In this document: piece after piece, positions 1 to 10,123 of the stretch
How positions within the stretch are numbered: the first letter of the stretch is position 1
How the letters are laid out: each line of letters opens with the position of its first letter
Source: Udeniomyces pyricola
Lineage: Eukaryota; Basidiomycota; Tremellomycetes; Cystofilobasidiales; Mrakiaceae
Direction of reading: 5' to 3'
DNA: 64,000 nt
NCBI GenBank assembly: GCA_039545295.1
Contig: BCIK01000023.1
Location: 1-64,000 of the forward strand
Made by a program: the position numbers and the translations under genes
The notes under the pieces: model-generated
The model's database searches: none
What the model was told of the DNA's origin: nothing
What the model saw: only the letters and a program-made list of their open reading frames with translations

Positions 1-501
1 CTGAATCATCTCTCGTCCCTAGACGTACGTGTCCTTCCACTCCATCCGAAAAAGAAAAAAAAAAACACCCTTCACTCCTTACCTGTGCTCATACAACCCC
101 AACCCTTTCCCTTTAGAGAAGAAAAAAAAATTCAACAAAGGAAGGAAAAAAAATTAAAAAAATTTTAGACCGTCTCATCGGCATGGGAGACGGCTGCTGC
201 CGTCGTCGACATCTCGATCTCGCTGGCGGTAGTGGTGGGTCGAGAGAACGACGTTGGTGAGTCTTTCGAGGGAAGAGGAGGGTTGGGGAGTGATTTGGTT
301 GTGCTCGTTGAGCTGGACACGGAGGGATGGAGTGAAGAAGAAGGAGAAGAAAAAAAAAGAAAAAAAAAGAAAAAAAAGAGGAGAAGAGAAGAGAGAGAGG
401 GAGAGGTAAGAGTCGGTCAGTCTCGGGATATATCACGTTGAAGGGACAGAGTAAGATTGATCAGGGATCGGGATCTCTCGGCTTGACTACGCTGTCTCCC
501 C
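1..501. other. Gene-free left edge with purine-rich tract
   Basis: No supported gene. It lies downstream of the minus-strand gene ending at 502, so it probably holds that gene's 3' UTR. A long GAA/A-rich tract (about 328-405) and shorter A runs (about 55-65, 121-130, 150-165) are present. The short open frames here are products of these simple repeats. Confidence 0.6.
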
Positions 502-1833
502 TCAACCCTCTCCCCAATCCCCTCCCACGATCCTTTCCAACTTTCTTGCATGGAAAAAGGCAATGCCATGGAAACCGAGTGCCTCACTGCGGACTAACTT
601 TGCGTTCCTGATGCTGTTACCGACGACATCCTCCCACCCTTCTTGTCCCTGTTGGACCTGCCTTCCCTTCCCCTTTCCCTGTCCACTTCCAACAACAACC
701 CCCTTGACACCCTCTCCCAACTTGCCCAACGCGCCCCAAACCCCCTGAGTCTTGACCTCTTCCCTAGCGACGCCTGCGTACTCCCCAACGCCCGTGTAGA
801 CGACACCGGCGGTCTCTTTGACGCCAGAGAGGGAAGAGTTCCACCAGGATGAGAGCACGGCCGTGACGGATTCGGAGGAATCTTCGGCAATGTCCGGGTC
901 GAGACGCGTATCGAGGAGGTGATGGGTGGAGAGATGAGATTCAAACGTTCGGGCGAGGGATGTGAGGTTGTCATACTGATTAGGGGGTTGGATTATGAAG
1001 GAATCAGGTGTTAAGAGAGAGAGAGAGTATGTGTGGGTGTGATAAGGGGAGATGGAAGGGGACCAAGCAAGCGTAAGCTGTTGTCACATGTCAAGTCTCG
1101 CTCAGAAACTTGGGACAACTAATCATGAGATGGTGGAACTGGATGTCGCTCCATCATCATCGGGCTTTCCTTTCGTTCTCTACGGTCGAAGATTGGAGAG
1201 ACTGGATGATACTCACGTCTTCGAGGTTCTTTGTTTGGGGTAAGGTCAACTTAAGGTAACCTTCGCCTTGGGAGCTCGAAGTCGGCAAGAGGTCTGAGCC
1301 CTTTGAGCCCGAAGGGGCCGCTGTGGACGGCTTGGGCGTGAAGCCAAAGGTGTACGAAGCGTGAGCCTATGCGAAAGCAAACCGGGTAGCCGTGAGAGTT
1401 TGGATTAGCTTAATTTGGTATGAGGTTGGCATCTAGGGTGATGTGGAATGGATCAAGAGCGCAAAAGCGAGAAGAGGGGAAATGGAGGGGAGGGAAAGGG
1501 GCAGTGATAGCGAAGCCCTTGCGTCCTTCCTCCTAAGCGAGAAATTCCATGAGATCGGTTGGATTAACGAACCTCATTCTGATCGGTCTTTCGGACCAAG
1601 TTCGTCTTGCCGAGGACGACGGTGGTGTTGGGCGGGATGCTGAGGGCGAGGACGGTGCCGTCCTTTCCGTTGTCGGCAAGGTAACCGGGGGCGTCTTCGG
1701 GGTTAAGTCGGACGAGCGAGCAAGGACCGGTGGAGAGAGGGAAGGAGTGCGTGCCGATTTGGTGGGAGAGCGATGCCGTGGGGAACGTGAGGAGCGCTTC
1801 AGGCGAGGAAGGAGGGGGAGGGAAGGTTGACAT
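502..1833 (-). CDS. Conserved-looking spliced protein, possibly spartin/senescence-domain-like
   Basis: I do not firmly recognise this gene. The model is join(1833..1573, 1366..1217, 975..502), all junctions phase 0, giving about 294 residues from an ATG at 1833. Donors are GTTCGT and GTGAGT; acceptors are TAG and CAG. The first exon ends in a compact beta-rich segment containing IPPNTTVVLGK. The second carries the segment GYLKLTLPQTKNLED, and the last contains a Gly/Val/Ala-rich stretch (VYTGVGEYAG, GALGKLGEGVKGVVVG) after a paired tryptophan. This order, a small beta-rich N-terminal part followed by a Gly/Ala-rich helical part, is reminiscent of the plant senescence/spartin family, which associates with lipid droplets and membranes. 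That link is an inference from pattern only. An additional small exon inside the 205-nt first intron cannot be excluded. It is transcribed divergently from the gene at 2347. Confidence 0.45.
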
Positions 1834-2346
1834 GGGTGTATGATGGGGTGATGAGGCAAGAGATGGATGGAGAAGGGGGATGACGGTTGATGGTTGATTG
1901 GGAGGAAGCAACTCAAGATGTTATACATCGGTTCACGAATTGTGATGATGCCAATGGATTCGTGAAGTTAATTATGTATGCCGTAAATATATATATAACT
2001 ATACATATCCACGAGGCTATAAAACATGCATCAATCCTCGATCGATTATTCGCATTCATCTGGTGTCGATCCCTACCTAGCCCAAGTGGCGCGTAGTTCC
2101 ATGCATGCAGTGCGAGCTAGCTAGCTAGCTAGTTATACGTAGCTGCAGCTTATAAGGTATGCGAGGTCCGGCCAAGTCTTACGCCGTAATATAACTAAGA
2201 CGAGCGCCGCTTTCCTAGTCTTCAACGTCTTCATCACCACGCCAACGTTCATCATTAATCTCCCTAGCTAGTCCTCGTTCCCGCTGCTTGGTTCCCTTCC
2301 CTTCGGCTTCTCCTATCTCAGGCTTTCAGCCTTCAACCTGTATCCT
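1834..2346. promoter_or_regulatory. Divergent intergenic promoter region
   Basis: About 510 bases separate the start codons of two divergent genes, so both promoters must lie here. The segment is AT-richer than its flanks. It holds an alternating TA block near 1986-2000 and a CTAG tetranucleotide repeat at about 2114-2133. I see no gene in it. No transcription factor site can be assigned with confidence. Confidence 0.5.
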
Positions 2347-4551
2347 ATGAGCTACCCTGACCCATCCGCCTCGACCTGGACGTGGAACTCAACGTATGGC
2401 CTCTTCTACAACACAGCGCGCAACCTCTGGGCGCGTTACGACTACGCCACGGCCGAGTACGTTTATCAACCCTCTCTCGCCGCCGCTCAAACAACCACAA
2501 CCACCACCACCACCGGAGCGGCTTCTTGTGAATCGTATTATGACTCGACGACCGTCGGTGTGCGAGGAGAAACCGAGTATCTCACCCACAACGGGGGGTC
2601 AGGCTCGAGCTCGAACCCAAAGGCTAGCGGACTCGAGGATGGCGAGATCAACGAAGGCTGGGGGGCCTACTACGACACCGACGATGGCACCAACGGACTA
2701 GATTATGGAGACAGTACCAGTCAATCATCCAAGGCGGTCGCAAGTATACCCAGCTCGATATCCGATGGTCGATCCGTCATATCCTACGACGACCCAAGTC
2801 TCTACGCCTTTCCCTCTTCCTCCCCACCACCACCGACATCCTCTCGTCCCCTTACGTCAACACTCCGTCTCCTCAAAGTCACCTCCTCTTGCCTTCCGAA
2901 ACATCAGACGATCGCTCTGCTTGCGTCATCCCAGCCGGACGGATATACCCTTGGACGTGACAAGCAGCTCTCTGCGACTGAAGGACGCGTCCGATTGCGA
3001 GAGTTGGAAGTCAGTCGGATCCATGGCAGCATCTATTTTGTGGCTTCTGCTTCTGTTGGACTGGGACCTCCCAAGGAAGAGGTCGGACGTGTTAATGGTG
3101 GTAGTGAGACAGCAGTATTCGTAGGAGTGGGCAAACAGAGAGTGTTGGATCATCGAGGCAAGGTGGGTGTGGGCGGGGATCTGGCATCGTCGACTTTAGG
3201 GGGGGATTGGTTCGTCGTCGATCAAGGCAGTACCCACGGAACATTTCTCAAAAAGGCAGAGACCGAAGTCTTGGGTCCCCAGCCCAAGGAGGCGTCAGGG
3301 AAGAGGTCGCGTGGGAAACGGTTGAGCGAGGCGAAAAAGGCAAGCAAGCCTGTCAAGCTCGAGCATGGTGATCGATTGACGTTAGGCGGTACTATGTTCG
3401 AAGTGAGTCAAACTTTCATCTTCACAGTATGTCTTACATGGGTTATGGCCCCGAATTTCGGTTGTCAAGGCTGACGAATTGACGCGTTCCTTTCCTACGT
3501 CGTTTTATACGCTGGCGGTGCGCATCTCCTTGCATAGATCCACATCCACCCTACGCTCCCGTGTTCAGCGTGCACTCTTCCCTCGACATCTTCTCTCATT
3601 CCAACCTCTCTCGACCCCAACGCTCCCCCATCAACCTCATCGAGCGCAGACGATCCCTCGTCCATCATAGCTAGCGAATGGTCATCCATCCTCGAACGCG
3701 AGACCCGCCTCGCCAACGCCAATGCCGGTCTATCCGGTGGTACGAGCGAAAAGACCAAGAAGGAAAGCTCAAAGGAGAGTCTTAAACGGTTGAGAGAGAA
3801 GTTGTTGTCGGATCATGAACCGGTCGCGATGGGCGCACGCCCGATTCACTCGGCCTCGTCGACGACGTCGTCTTCTTCGATTCCGATGGCCAAAAAGACG
3901 AAACTGGGCACGGAAGGAAACGGTGTTGGAATGGGAGGAAAGGGAGATGGGAGTGAATCGATCGTTCTTGTTCCCACTCAAGCGGCCTATACGGATCGCG
4001 CTGCGCTTCGAAGATCAACTCATCCGTCAAGTCTACCACCGCCGTCACACTCTTCCTCCAAGTCCCATCCATCTTCTTCTTCTTCTTCGTCGTCGTCATC
4101 CAAACTTGCTCATGCTTCTGCGGCGTCTTTGTCGCGCTCAGTCGAATGTCCCTCGTCGTCGTCGTCGTCGTCCACTGCTTCGACAAGCACACCCCTCTCG
4201 TCGTCCAATATCGGCCATGCGCTCTTGCTCAAGCAAGGTTGGAAGGAAGGCACCTCGCTCGGTCTCCCGACTCCTTCTGCCACATCGCTCGAATCTGGCA
4301 GTGCCTCTTCTGAAGCAGGAGGAGGAGGAGGGGGAAACCGAGGGATTCTAGAACCGATCGCCGTAAAACGGCATGCAGGGGAAGGGAAACGTGGATTGGG
4401 GACGAAACCTACGATGGATCTTGTTGGATCGGTGGATGCGGCTTCGGTGGGAGGGGAGGGAAATGTAGAAGGAGGAGGAGGGGGTTCTGAGAGGGATTGG
4501 AGGGATTTGGGGAAGGAGAGACGGTGGCGAGAGATGGCTAAGGAGATTTAA
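2347..4551 (+). CDS. OCRE-FHA-G-patch protein (AGGF1-like)
   Basis: Two exons, 2347..3402 and 3538..4551, give 689 residues. The intron has a GTGAGT donor and a TAG acceptor, both phase 0. The N-terminus (about residues 11-41) is an aromatic repeat of the OCRE type, with WTWNSTYGLFY and YDYATAEYVYQ. A forkhead-associated domain follows (about 190-360), with the phosphopeptide-loop signature YTLGRD, an SRIHG turn and QGSTHGTF; it is completed across the intron by FEIHIHP. A degenerate Ser-rich linker leads to a G-patch (about 574-630) containing GWKEGTSLG, GNRGILEP and GKRGLG. This domain order is that of human AGGF1 and its fungal relatives, thought to act in pre-mRNA splicing or nuclear RNP function. 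Long poly-Ser runs in the linker are of low complexity. The function is inferred from the domains, but the architecture is clear. Confidence 0.85.
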
Positions 4552-5004
4552 TGCAAGCACCACATATACGTACATGAGTACAAGAGGTATTGTATGTCTC
4601 ATAGAGTGCACCGGGGCGGACAATGTATCAGGGAGGCGGGACCAGCGTGAGTATATGTAAGGCAATGTATATATATATATATATGATGTATGTGAGCATA
4701 GTGATTCGACTCATTCGTCGTGTTTTCATGACCGCAATTGGGACGTTTCACTATCATGAGATCAGTGTATATATACAAATACGCACCTAAAGAAAAGATA
4801 AATCGACTTGCGAACAATTCGTCGACATGAACATCTAATTGATTATACTGCAAGTCTATAACGCCGTGCACGCTGCCTTGTGGCATGCGCGTCGTTAACC
4901 GTTTCCCACTCAACCAACCTCCCAGATCCCAGCCACAACCTCACTTCCTGCATTCCTTTCCCATCCCTCCCCTTTCCTCCTTTCTCTCCCCTCTGCTCAT
5001 CCTC
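4552..5004. other. Intergenic, short AT repeat
   Basis: 3' region of the OCRE/FHA/G-patch gene and 5' region of the UXT-like gene. It contains an (AT)n run at about 4669-4684. The last 100 bases before the start at 5005 are pyrimidine-rich, as is usual for fungal 5' leaders. No gene seen. Confidence 0.55.
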
Positions 5005-6482
5005 ATGTCTCCCCCTTCCTCTACCTTGCACAACTCCGAACCGCCTTCCCAGAAGCTCCACAAGTTCTCGACGTTCTCTCAGACGGTCCTCGAACCGTCG
5101 CTTCGAGCCGTCCACCTACTCCAAGCGACGCTGCGCCGGGAACTTGATGAATAGTACGTACGGCGTCCGTGCGTACGTGCGTCGTTGGTATGGCATGCAG
5201 TCGATTGGATCGAATCGAACGTAGGGGGAGGGGGATAGAGGGGCGGGGGNGGGAGAGGAGGATGTCCCATATCTTGGTCCTTGGTTCCTCCTCCTATAGG
5301 ACTTTACATGATCGTCCGCATGCATGATGGATAATGACGTTCTCAGATGTTTTTCTTGTTTTCACAAATTTCCGTCTAACCATCATGCCCTTCTGATCTC
5401 TGACTTTCTTTCTTTTGTCTTATTTTTCTGTCCGCGTGATGAACGATCGGATCCGTCGGGGTGACGTTTCTTTCTTTCTCTGTTTTCCCTTTTCCTTGTT
5501 TCTTTGGGCTGGTGGGGGGGGGGGGGAATGTCTGTTTGTTCTCTTTGACACATCTTGGGGATTGTTTTTGAACATGGGTTCATCTAGCCAGAGCCTAGCT
5601 CGTCAAATCGAGCACCTCGAACGACAAGCTGACAAGGGACCACTTTCCGATTGGATGGATCTCGGTCAAGAAGTCTTTGTTCAATTTTCCATGTGCGAAA
5701 ATCCATTCAAGCAACTTCTCATCCTCCGCTTGATCCCTTCTCTAGCTCCTCCCCCCCGAGGAGGACCGAAGTGACTGACGAATAGGGTTTTGCAAAGAGA
5801 GGAAAAGAGTTCGTCGGTCAACTGACGTAATGGTTTTTTTTTCTTTCTTTTCATTTGGGGATCGGTCTACCTTTCTTTCTCGGGGGGATTGGTGGTTAAT
5901 CCGAAAATCCTATCAGATCGGATACAGGCAGTCTCAACATCGATTTAGGCCTCCATGGGATCCATCTTCAGATGAGCTATGAGGAAGCTAGGGCGTACGC
6001 TGAGAAACGGATTCATGTCCTTAGCAAGTGAGTCAATCATTCAGGTCTTTCTTTCTTCTTTTTTCTCTTTCTCCTCTTGTTAAATCAGACTCCATGCCAT
6101 AAGAAACATCCTGTCCTTTGCAAAATTGACATCAAACATACTGATGTGACCGTTGCTTTCTTTCATATTGGTTCGGGCTTCGTGTCGAAAAAAAAAAAAA
6201 AAAAAAAAAAACAGACGGCTCGAACAGGCTTCGACAAAGGAAGCGTCGATACGGGAACAACTCAACCTCGTACGTACATCGTCGAATGAACGTCTGCCCA
6301 TCCGCATCCCAATGGTTTCTTCTTACCAATTCAAAAATCCATCCCGGGGCCCTTATCTCTCTCTCTCTCTCTTTCTCTTTTCTTTTGGGGGGTTTCTCTT
6401 TTCTTTCAATGATCAGGTCGAACGGGCGGTTTCTGAAGTCCTCGAAACGGTGGGAACCGAGACGTTACTCAAAAGGCGCTAG
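5005..6482 (+). CDS. UXT homologue (prefoldin-like alpha subunit)
   Basis: Five exons (5005..5153, 5588..5692, 5917..6027, 6215..6269, 6417..6482) encode 161 residues, with all intron phases consistent. Two coiled-coil helices flank a beta-hairpin core. The N-terminal helix reads through LDEYQSLARQIEHLERQ, and the C-terminal helix through LSKRLEQASTKEASIREQL. The core carries the UXT/prefoldin-alpha pattern DLGQEVFVQ, then SDTGSLNIDLGLHGIHLQMSYEEA. Length and order fit UXT (about 157 residues in human). UXT belongs to the URI/R2TP prefoldin-like complex, which assists assembly of RNA polymerases and PIKK kinases. Intron 1 is unusually long (434 nt) and contains an undetermined base at 5250. 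Intron 3 ends in a 24-base A run directly before the CAG acceptor. The start ATG is the first one in frame that keeps a normal N-terminal helix; an upstream in-frame ATG at 4885 is possible. Confidence 0.82.
5250..5250. other. Undetermined base (N) in a G homopolymer
   Basis: Single ambiguous base inside a G-rich run in the first intron of the UXT-like gene. It probably reflects homopolymer length uncertainty and does not touch a codon in the proposed model. Confidence 0.95.
6188..6211 (+). repeat. Poly-A tract at an intron 3' end
   Basis: Run of 24 A directly followed by CAG, the acceptor of intron 3 of the UXT-like gene. A pyrimidine tract would be expected here. Confidence 0.85.
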
Positions 6483-7585
6483 TCCGGCCGCTTCGTCAAC
6501 CCCACGGCGGTCATAATACTAGTATAGTATCGGGCGTTGAACGTTGACCTTACATCAGCGTACGTGTGTAAAAATAAAATAAAATGTTGGGACTCCCTTC
6601 ACGTAAAAACTGGTTTTTTTTTAATTCGTAACACGACTACCACTACTCGTGGAGACCAAGGTCAGGTCAGGTCAGGCATTGATTGAGATACTATCCAGGG
6701 CAGCGGTATAAGAGGGGTTTCTTGTTGTTTTTTTTTTTTCGACTAGCTGACACAGAGGTTTTTCTTGTTGGTATGGACTTCATGTTTGGGGATCCTAGGA
6801 TGTATCTTTGGTGGGAAGGAGAAGAAGACGGTCGATGTTGGGTTGGGTTGGGTTAGAGGGTTTGGGCACTGATCATATGTGTATGTGCTACGGTGGAATA
6901 TCATATAGATGTGGTATAGATATATATGTATGTATGTAGATTTCGATCTTCATGTCGACAGAGATTAGTCATGTTGTCGTATGATTGATGTCGGATGGTA
7001 CGGCGGTCCCGGCAGCATTCATCATTCAATCTCCATCAGCATGCCTGAGATTCCCATCATCGATTATAAATATGACTTGGTTGTCTGGGTCAGCCGAGAT
7101 CGTATGGGACATACCATGTAGAGTTTGGAGAGACCAACCGAAAAAAAAAGCAAGCTTTTTTTTTTTCCTTCTTTCCTTGTTGATGACAAGTTGCTTCAAT
7201 CGCAAGCTGATATAGAAGAGATATATATTTTGGTGATGGTGATGTATATATCCCGATCGATCCAAGATGAGTATATCTACTGATGCAGCCAGTGTACTAT
7301 CGTACACCTATGGGCGTTCCAGCTCACTGAACAGCTGATGCTTTTTTTTTTCTTTTCTTAGTCCTCCTGTGCGTTGGAAGAACGATGTTCGCGACGACAC
7401 GTCGCGAAGAACGCGCCGCGACTCTAAGGATACAGTAAAGGAAGTCGAGATCCTTTGATCCATCATTCCATCCATGCGTGCGAACACAATTCTTCGACAT
7501 ACCAAGGAGCCAAAAGGCAGAAAAAAAAAAAAAAAAAAAACTCTGCGCAAAGGGACGTCTGCCATCGACGCGGTCTCGATCAACC
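6483..7585. other. Intergenic region between convergent genes
   Basis: Roughly 1.1 kb between the ends of the UXT-like and Bud32 genes, so mostly 3' UTRs. It holds several A/T homopolymers (about 6612-6621, 6729-6740, 7156-7166, 7340-7350, 7519-7538) and a short GGGTT repeat near 6838-6855. Short open frames across the A runs are not supported. Confidence 0.5.
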
Positions 7586-8996
7586 CTAACCCAACATACT
7601 CCTCTTCCTACCTCTCATCCTGACATCCTCCAATTTCCTCGCGACGTCGGTCCAAACTTTCTTTGGAAGGGCGTCGCTGTAAGCGCGAAGGATGGCTTCG
7701 AAGAGGTCAGGCGTATGCGTTGGGTGGGTAGAGGAAATGGCACGTTCGAGAACGTAGAGGTCGACGGCTCGGTCTTCGGCGTAGTTGGACGTCGTGGAGA
7801 GACCAAAGTCGATGAGGATCTGGAGTTGTGAGAAAATAATAGAAGACAAAGAAAGAGAAAGAGAGAGAGAGAGAGGAAGAAAGGGATGAGATTGGAAAGT
7901 GAAGGGATAATAAAGGAAAGAGGAGAAAAAGAAGAAAAAGAGCCTTACGAGTTCTAGTGAGGGTTCGGTAGAGGTTGGAACGGAGGAGCGAACGGGACGA
8001 AGCATCATGTTAGACGTAGTGAGATCGCCGTGGATGATGTCGGACATATGAAGGAGTGCGAGTTGTTTGCCGATGAGGGATGGAATAGAGGCTGTGATGA
8101 AGATTGGGTCGTAAGAAATGAGGGGATCGTGGTACGGGTCATCGAAAGCGAAAGGGGAAGAACAGGAAAGTATGGAGGTTGACGTCATGAGGACCACACC
8201 AGAGTAGACATATGACAGGTTTAGTTTCCATCTTGACGAATACCATTGAGACCAATGTCCGATGAGAGAAATGGACGTTGGACCGTCAAAGGAAGACTGA
8301 ATGAGATACGATACAGACCAAGATTGAGTCCATCCCAGGCTTTGACCGAATCGGGTTCATCTTGAAGATCCTCAACGTTCTCGTCTCCCGTTACATCTTG
8401 ATCATCTGAATCCAACCCCATGTCCTCTTCGTCTGCGCCCAAAACTTCCCTCAAACTCCAACCACCCTCGATCCATTCCATGGCGACGATGCCGCCTTCG
8501 AGATCGACGGCCCTCACGCCAGGGACGTTGACACCCCCGCGTTTGGCCCGGACGAGGGCTCGGGCTTCGGAGATGGTCCGTTGTCGCGTGAGGAGATCGT
8601 CGAGAGTAGGGTGACGGTAGCGTTTGGGGAATCGGTGCTTGAGAAGGACGAGTGTTGGGGGATGGGTTGGGGCTGATGAAGGTGTGGGTGGGGGGCACGA
8701 GGAGGAGGAGGAGGAGGAGGAGGAAGGCAAAGGGAGGACAGAGGGGGATGAGAAAAGGGAGGAGACGTAGACTTTCTGGAGATGGATCAAGGATGTATCA
8801 GTTTGTACGGGATGAGAAGAGGAGAGGGCAAAGTGAGGCAAAGATGTGAGTAGACTGGTTGAGTGAGGATAGGAACGACGCGACTAGGGGTGACATGTCC
8901 AGGACGCACGGCTTCGGCACCTTGTTTGATGAGGCGTGCTGTGTGTAGGAGGGAGCTGAAGGGAGAGGCCGTGTTGTTGGTGGTGGATGGGGTCAT
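7586..8996 (-). CDS. BUD32: EKC/KEOPS complex kinase/ATPase Bud32 (PRPK)
   Basis: Model: join(8996..8910, 8775..8319, 8091..7949, 7819..7586), 306 residues. The first junction restores the Bud32 signature QGAEA-KVY, and a KHRFPKRYRHPTLD block follows. The catalytic loop is HGDLTTSNMM, the metal-binding motif is IDFGLS, and the family-specific C-lobe stretch is EDRAVDLYVLERA. The C-terminus ends in a basic MRGRKRS segment, as in other Bud32 proteins. Bud32 acts with Kae1, Cgi121 and Pcc1 in making the t6A modification of ANN-decoding tRNAs, and has effects on telomeres and transcription. Compared with the usual 250 or so residues, this copy has a poly-Ser/Pro insertion in the N-lobe (GAG repeats on the plus strand, about 8700-8725) and an acidic insertion before the catalytic lobe. 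The second intron boundary is the least certain: the GTCTGT donor at 8318 was chosen for phase. Confidence 0.88.
7858..7875. repeat. (GA)n microsatellite in a Bud32 intron
   Basis: Short GA dinucleotide repeat inside the last intron of the Bud32 gene. On the transcribed strand it is a CT-rich tract upstream of the acceptor, so it may serve as the polypyrimidine tract. Confidence 0.7.
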
Positions 8997-10123
8997 GGTT
9001 GGTGTGAAATGTATATGGGCCTCAAAGGGATGAGAATGAGGATGAGGATGAGGATGATGTCAAGGATGACGATGAGGAGGAAGCAAGGAAGAAAGGAAAA
9101 GAAAATGTCAAAGTGGGAAGAATGCGATTTCGATTTCGGCCTTTCCCGTCAACGTCAAGGAATTCATTCGTTTTCCCTCGACGACCACCCCCTAGTACCT
9201 GGTTTCTGTACGACATCGTCCTGCCCCGCTCGCTTCCCCATCGAGTCAGGTCCATCGCCCTCACCTTCCCTCTACCTCCTTTCCAGTCCATCGGCTCCCT
9301 TGTCCCACACTGGCGTCGACCTTCCCTTGCTGTGCGCTCTAGCGAGCCTTTCCTCAATCGCTTCCATCGACTTTCCACACCTGGCTCTCCCTCGCTCTCT
9401 CTGTCTTCCTCCTTTCTGCCCCTTCTTTTCGATCCTCGCATATTCCGCGACCTAGACCGACTCGTCTAATTGTCATTGTCTCGATGAATCTGGCCCGCCC
9501 TGCTGTACCCTCTCCCTTCAAGCACTTTAAGATATAACGATCCATCGCCCATCCCGTTACGTGAGTCGTCCTCTTCCTCATAACACCCACGCGTGCGATC
9601 CCCAAATGTGGAGCCGGACTTCAACGAGGGTTTGGGGGTTGATTATTTATCGAGATGATGGCATGGCAATACGATCAAGCCCACGAATATTTCTGGCTGC
9701 TGAGAGATGGGCCCTGTAGAATGATAAGCTCGCCTCTCGGCCTGCGTGCACGATCGATGGGAGGGGCGAAGGGGGGGGGGGGGGAGGGATGGATTCTTTG
9801 TAGCGTCGAGTTTCCGATTCTGACTTTGTCGGCTCGCTCTCGTTTGTATATGTTTGCTTTTCCCCCTTCGCTCCAAGCAAACAGGACCATCTGCTCGTCG
9901 CCTGTCTCTGCTTCTTTTCTTGTTTATAACTCTGTTTGATACTCCAAATACTCACTGTCTCAGGTAAGCCCGCCCCGCAGGATCGGTCTTGCCCATGGCG
10001 TTCGAGGCGGGGACTTTCATTGACTGACAATTCCGTTGATTGGCTTGGTTATTATCACTTCCCCATGCTCCGTCTTCTTCATCTTCCCCTCCCACCCTGG
10101 CTTGCTCTTGTTTTCTTCCAGTC
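8997..10123. promoter_or_regulatory. Divergent region with probable 5' UTR intron
   Basis: About 1.1 kb between the divergent Bud32 gene and the large disordered-protein gene. A GATGAG-type repeat (about 9027-9085) follows the Bud32 start. Near the right end, a GTAAGC donor at 9964 and a TTCCAG acceptor at 10121 fit an intron of about 158 nt in the 5' UTR of the large gene; its acceptor lies two bases before the ATG. A G homopolymer sits at about 9772-9784. Overlapping open frames at 9009-9469 exist on both strands, but none has a recognisable product. Confidence 0.45.

Noticed and set aside
9009..9469. Overlapping open frames on both strands upstream of the large gene
   Set aside because: They come from a GATGAG repeat and CT/GA-biased DNA. 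No domain, splice logic or codon pattern supports either.
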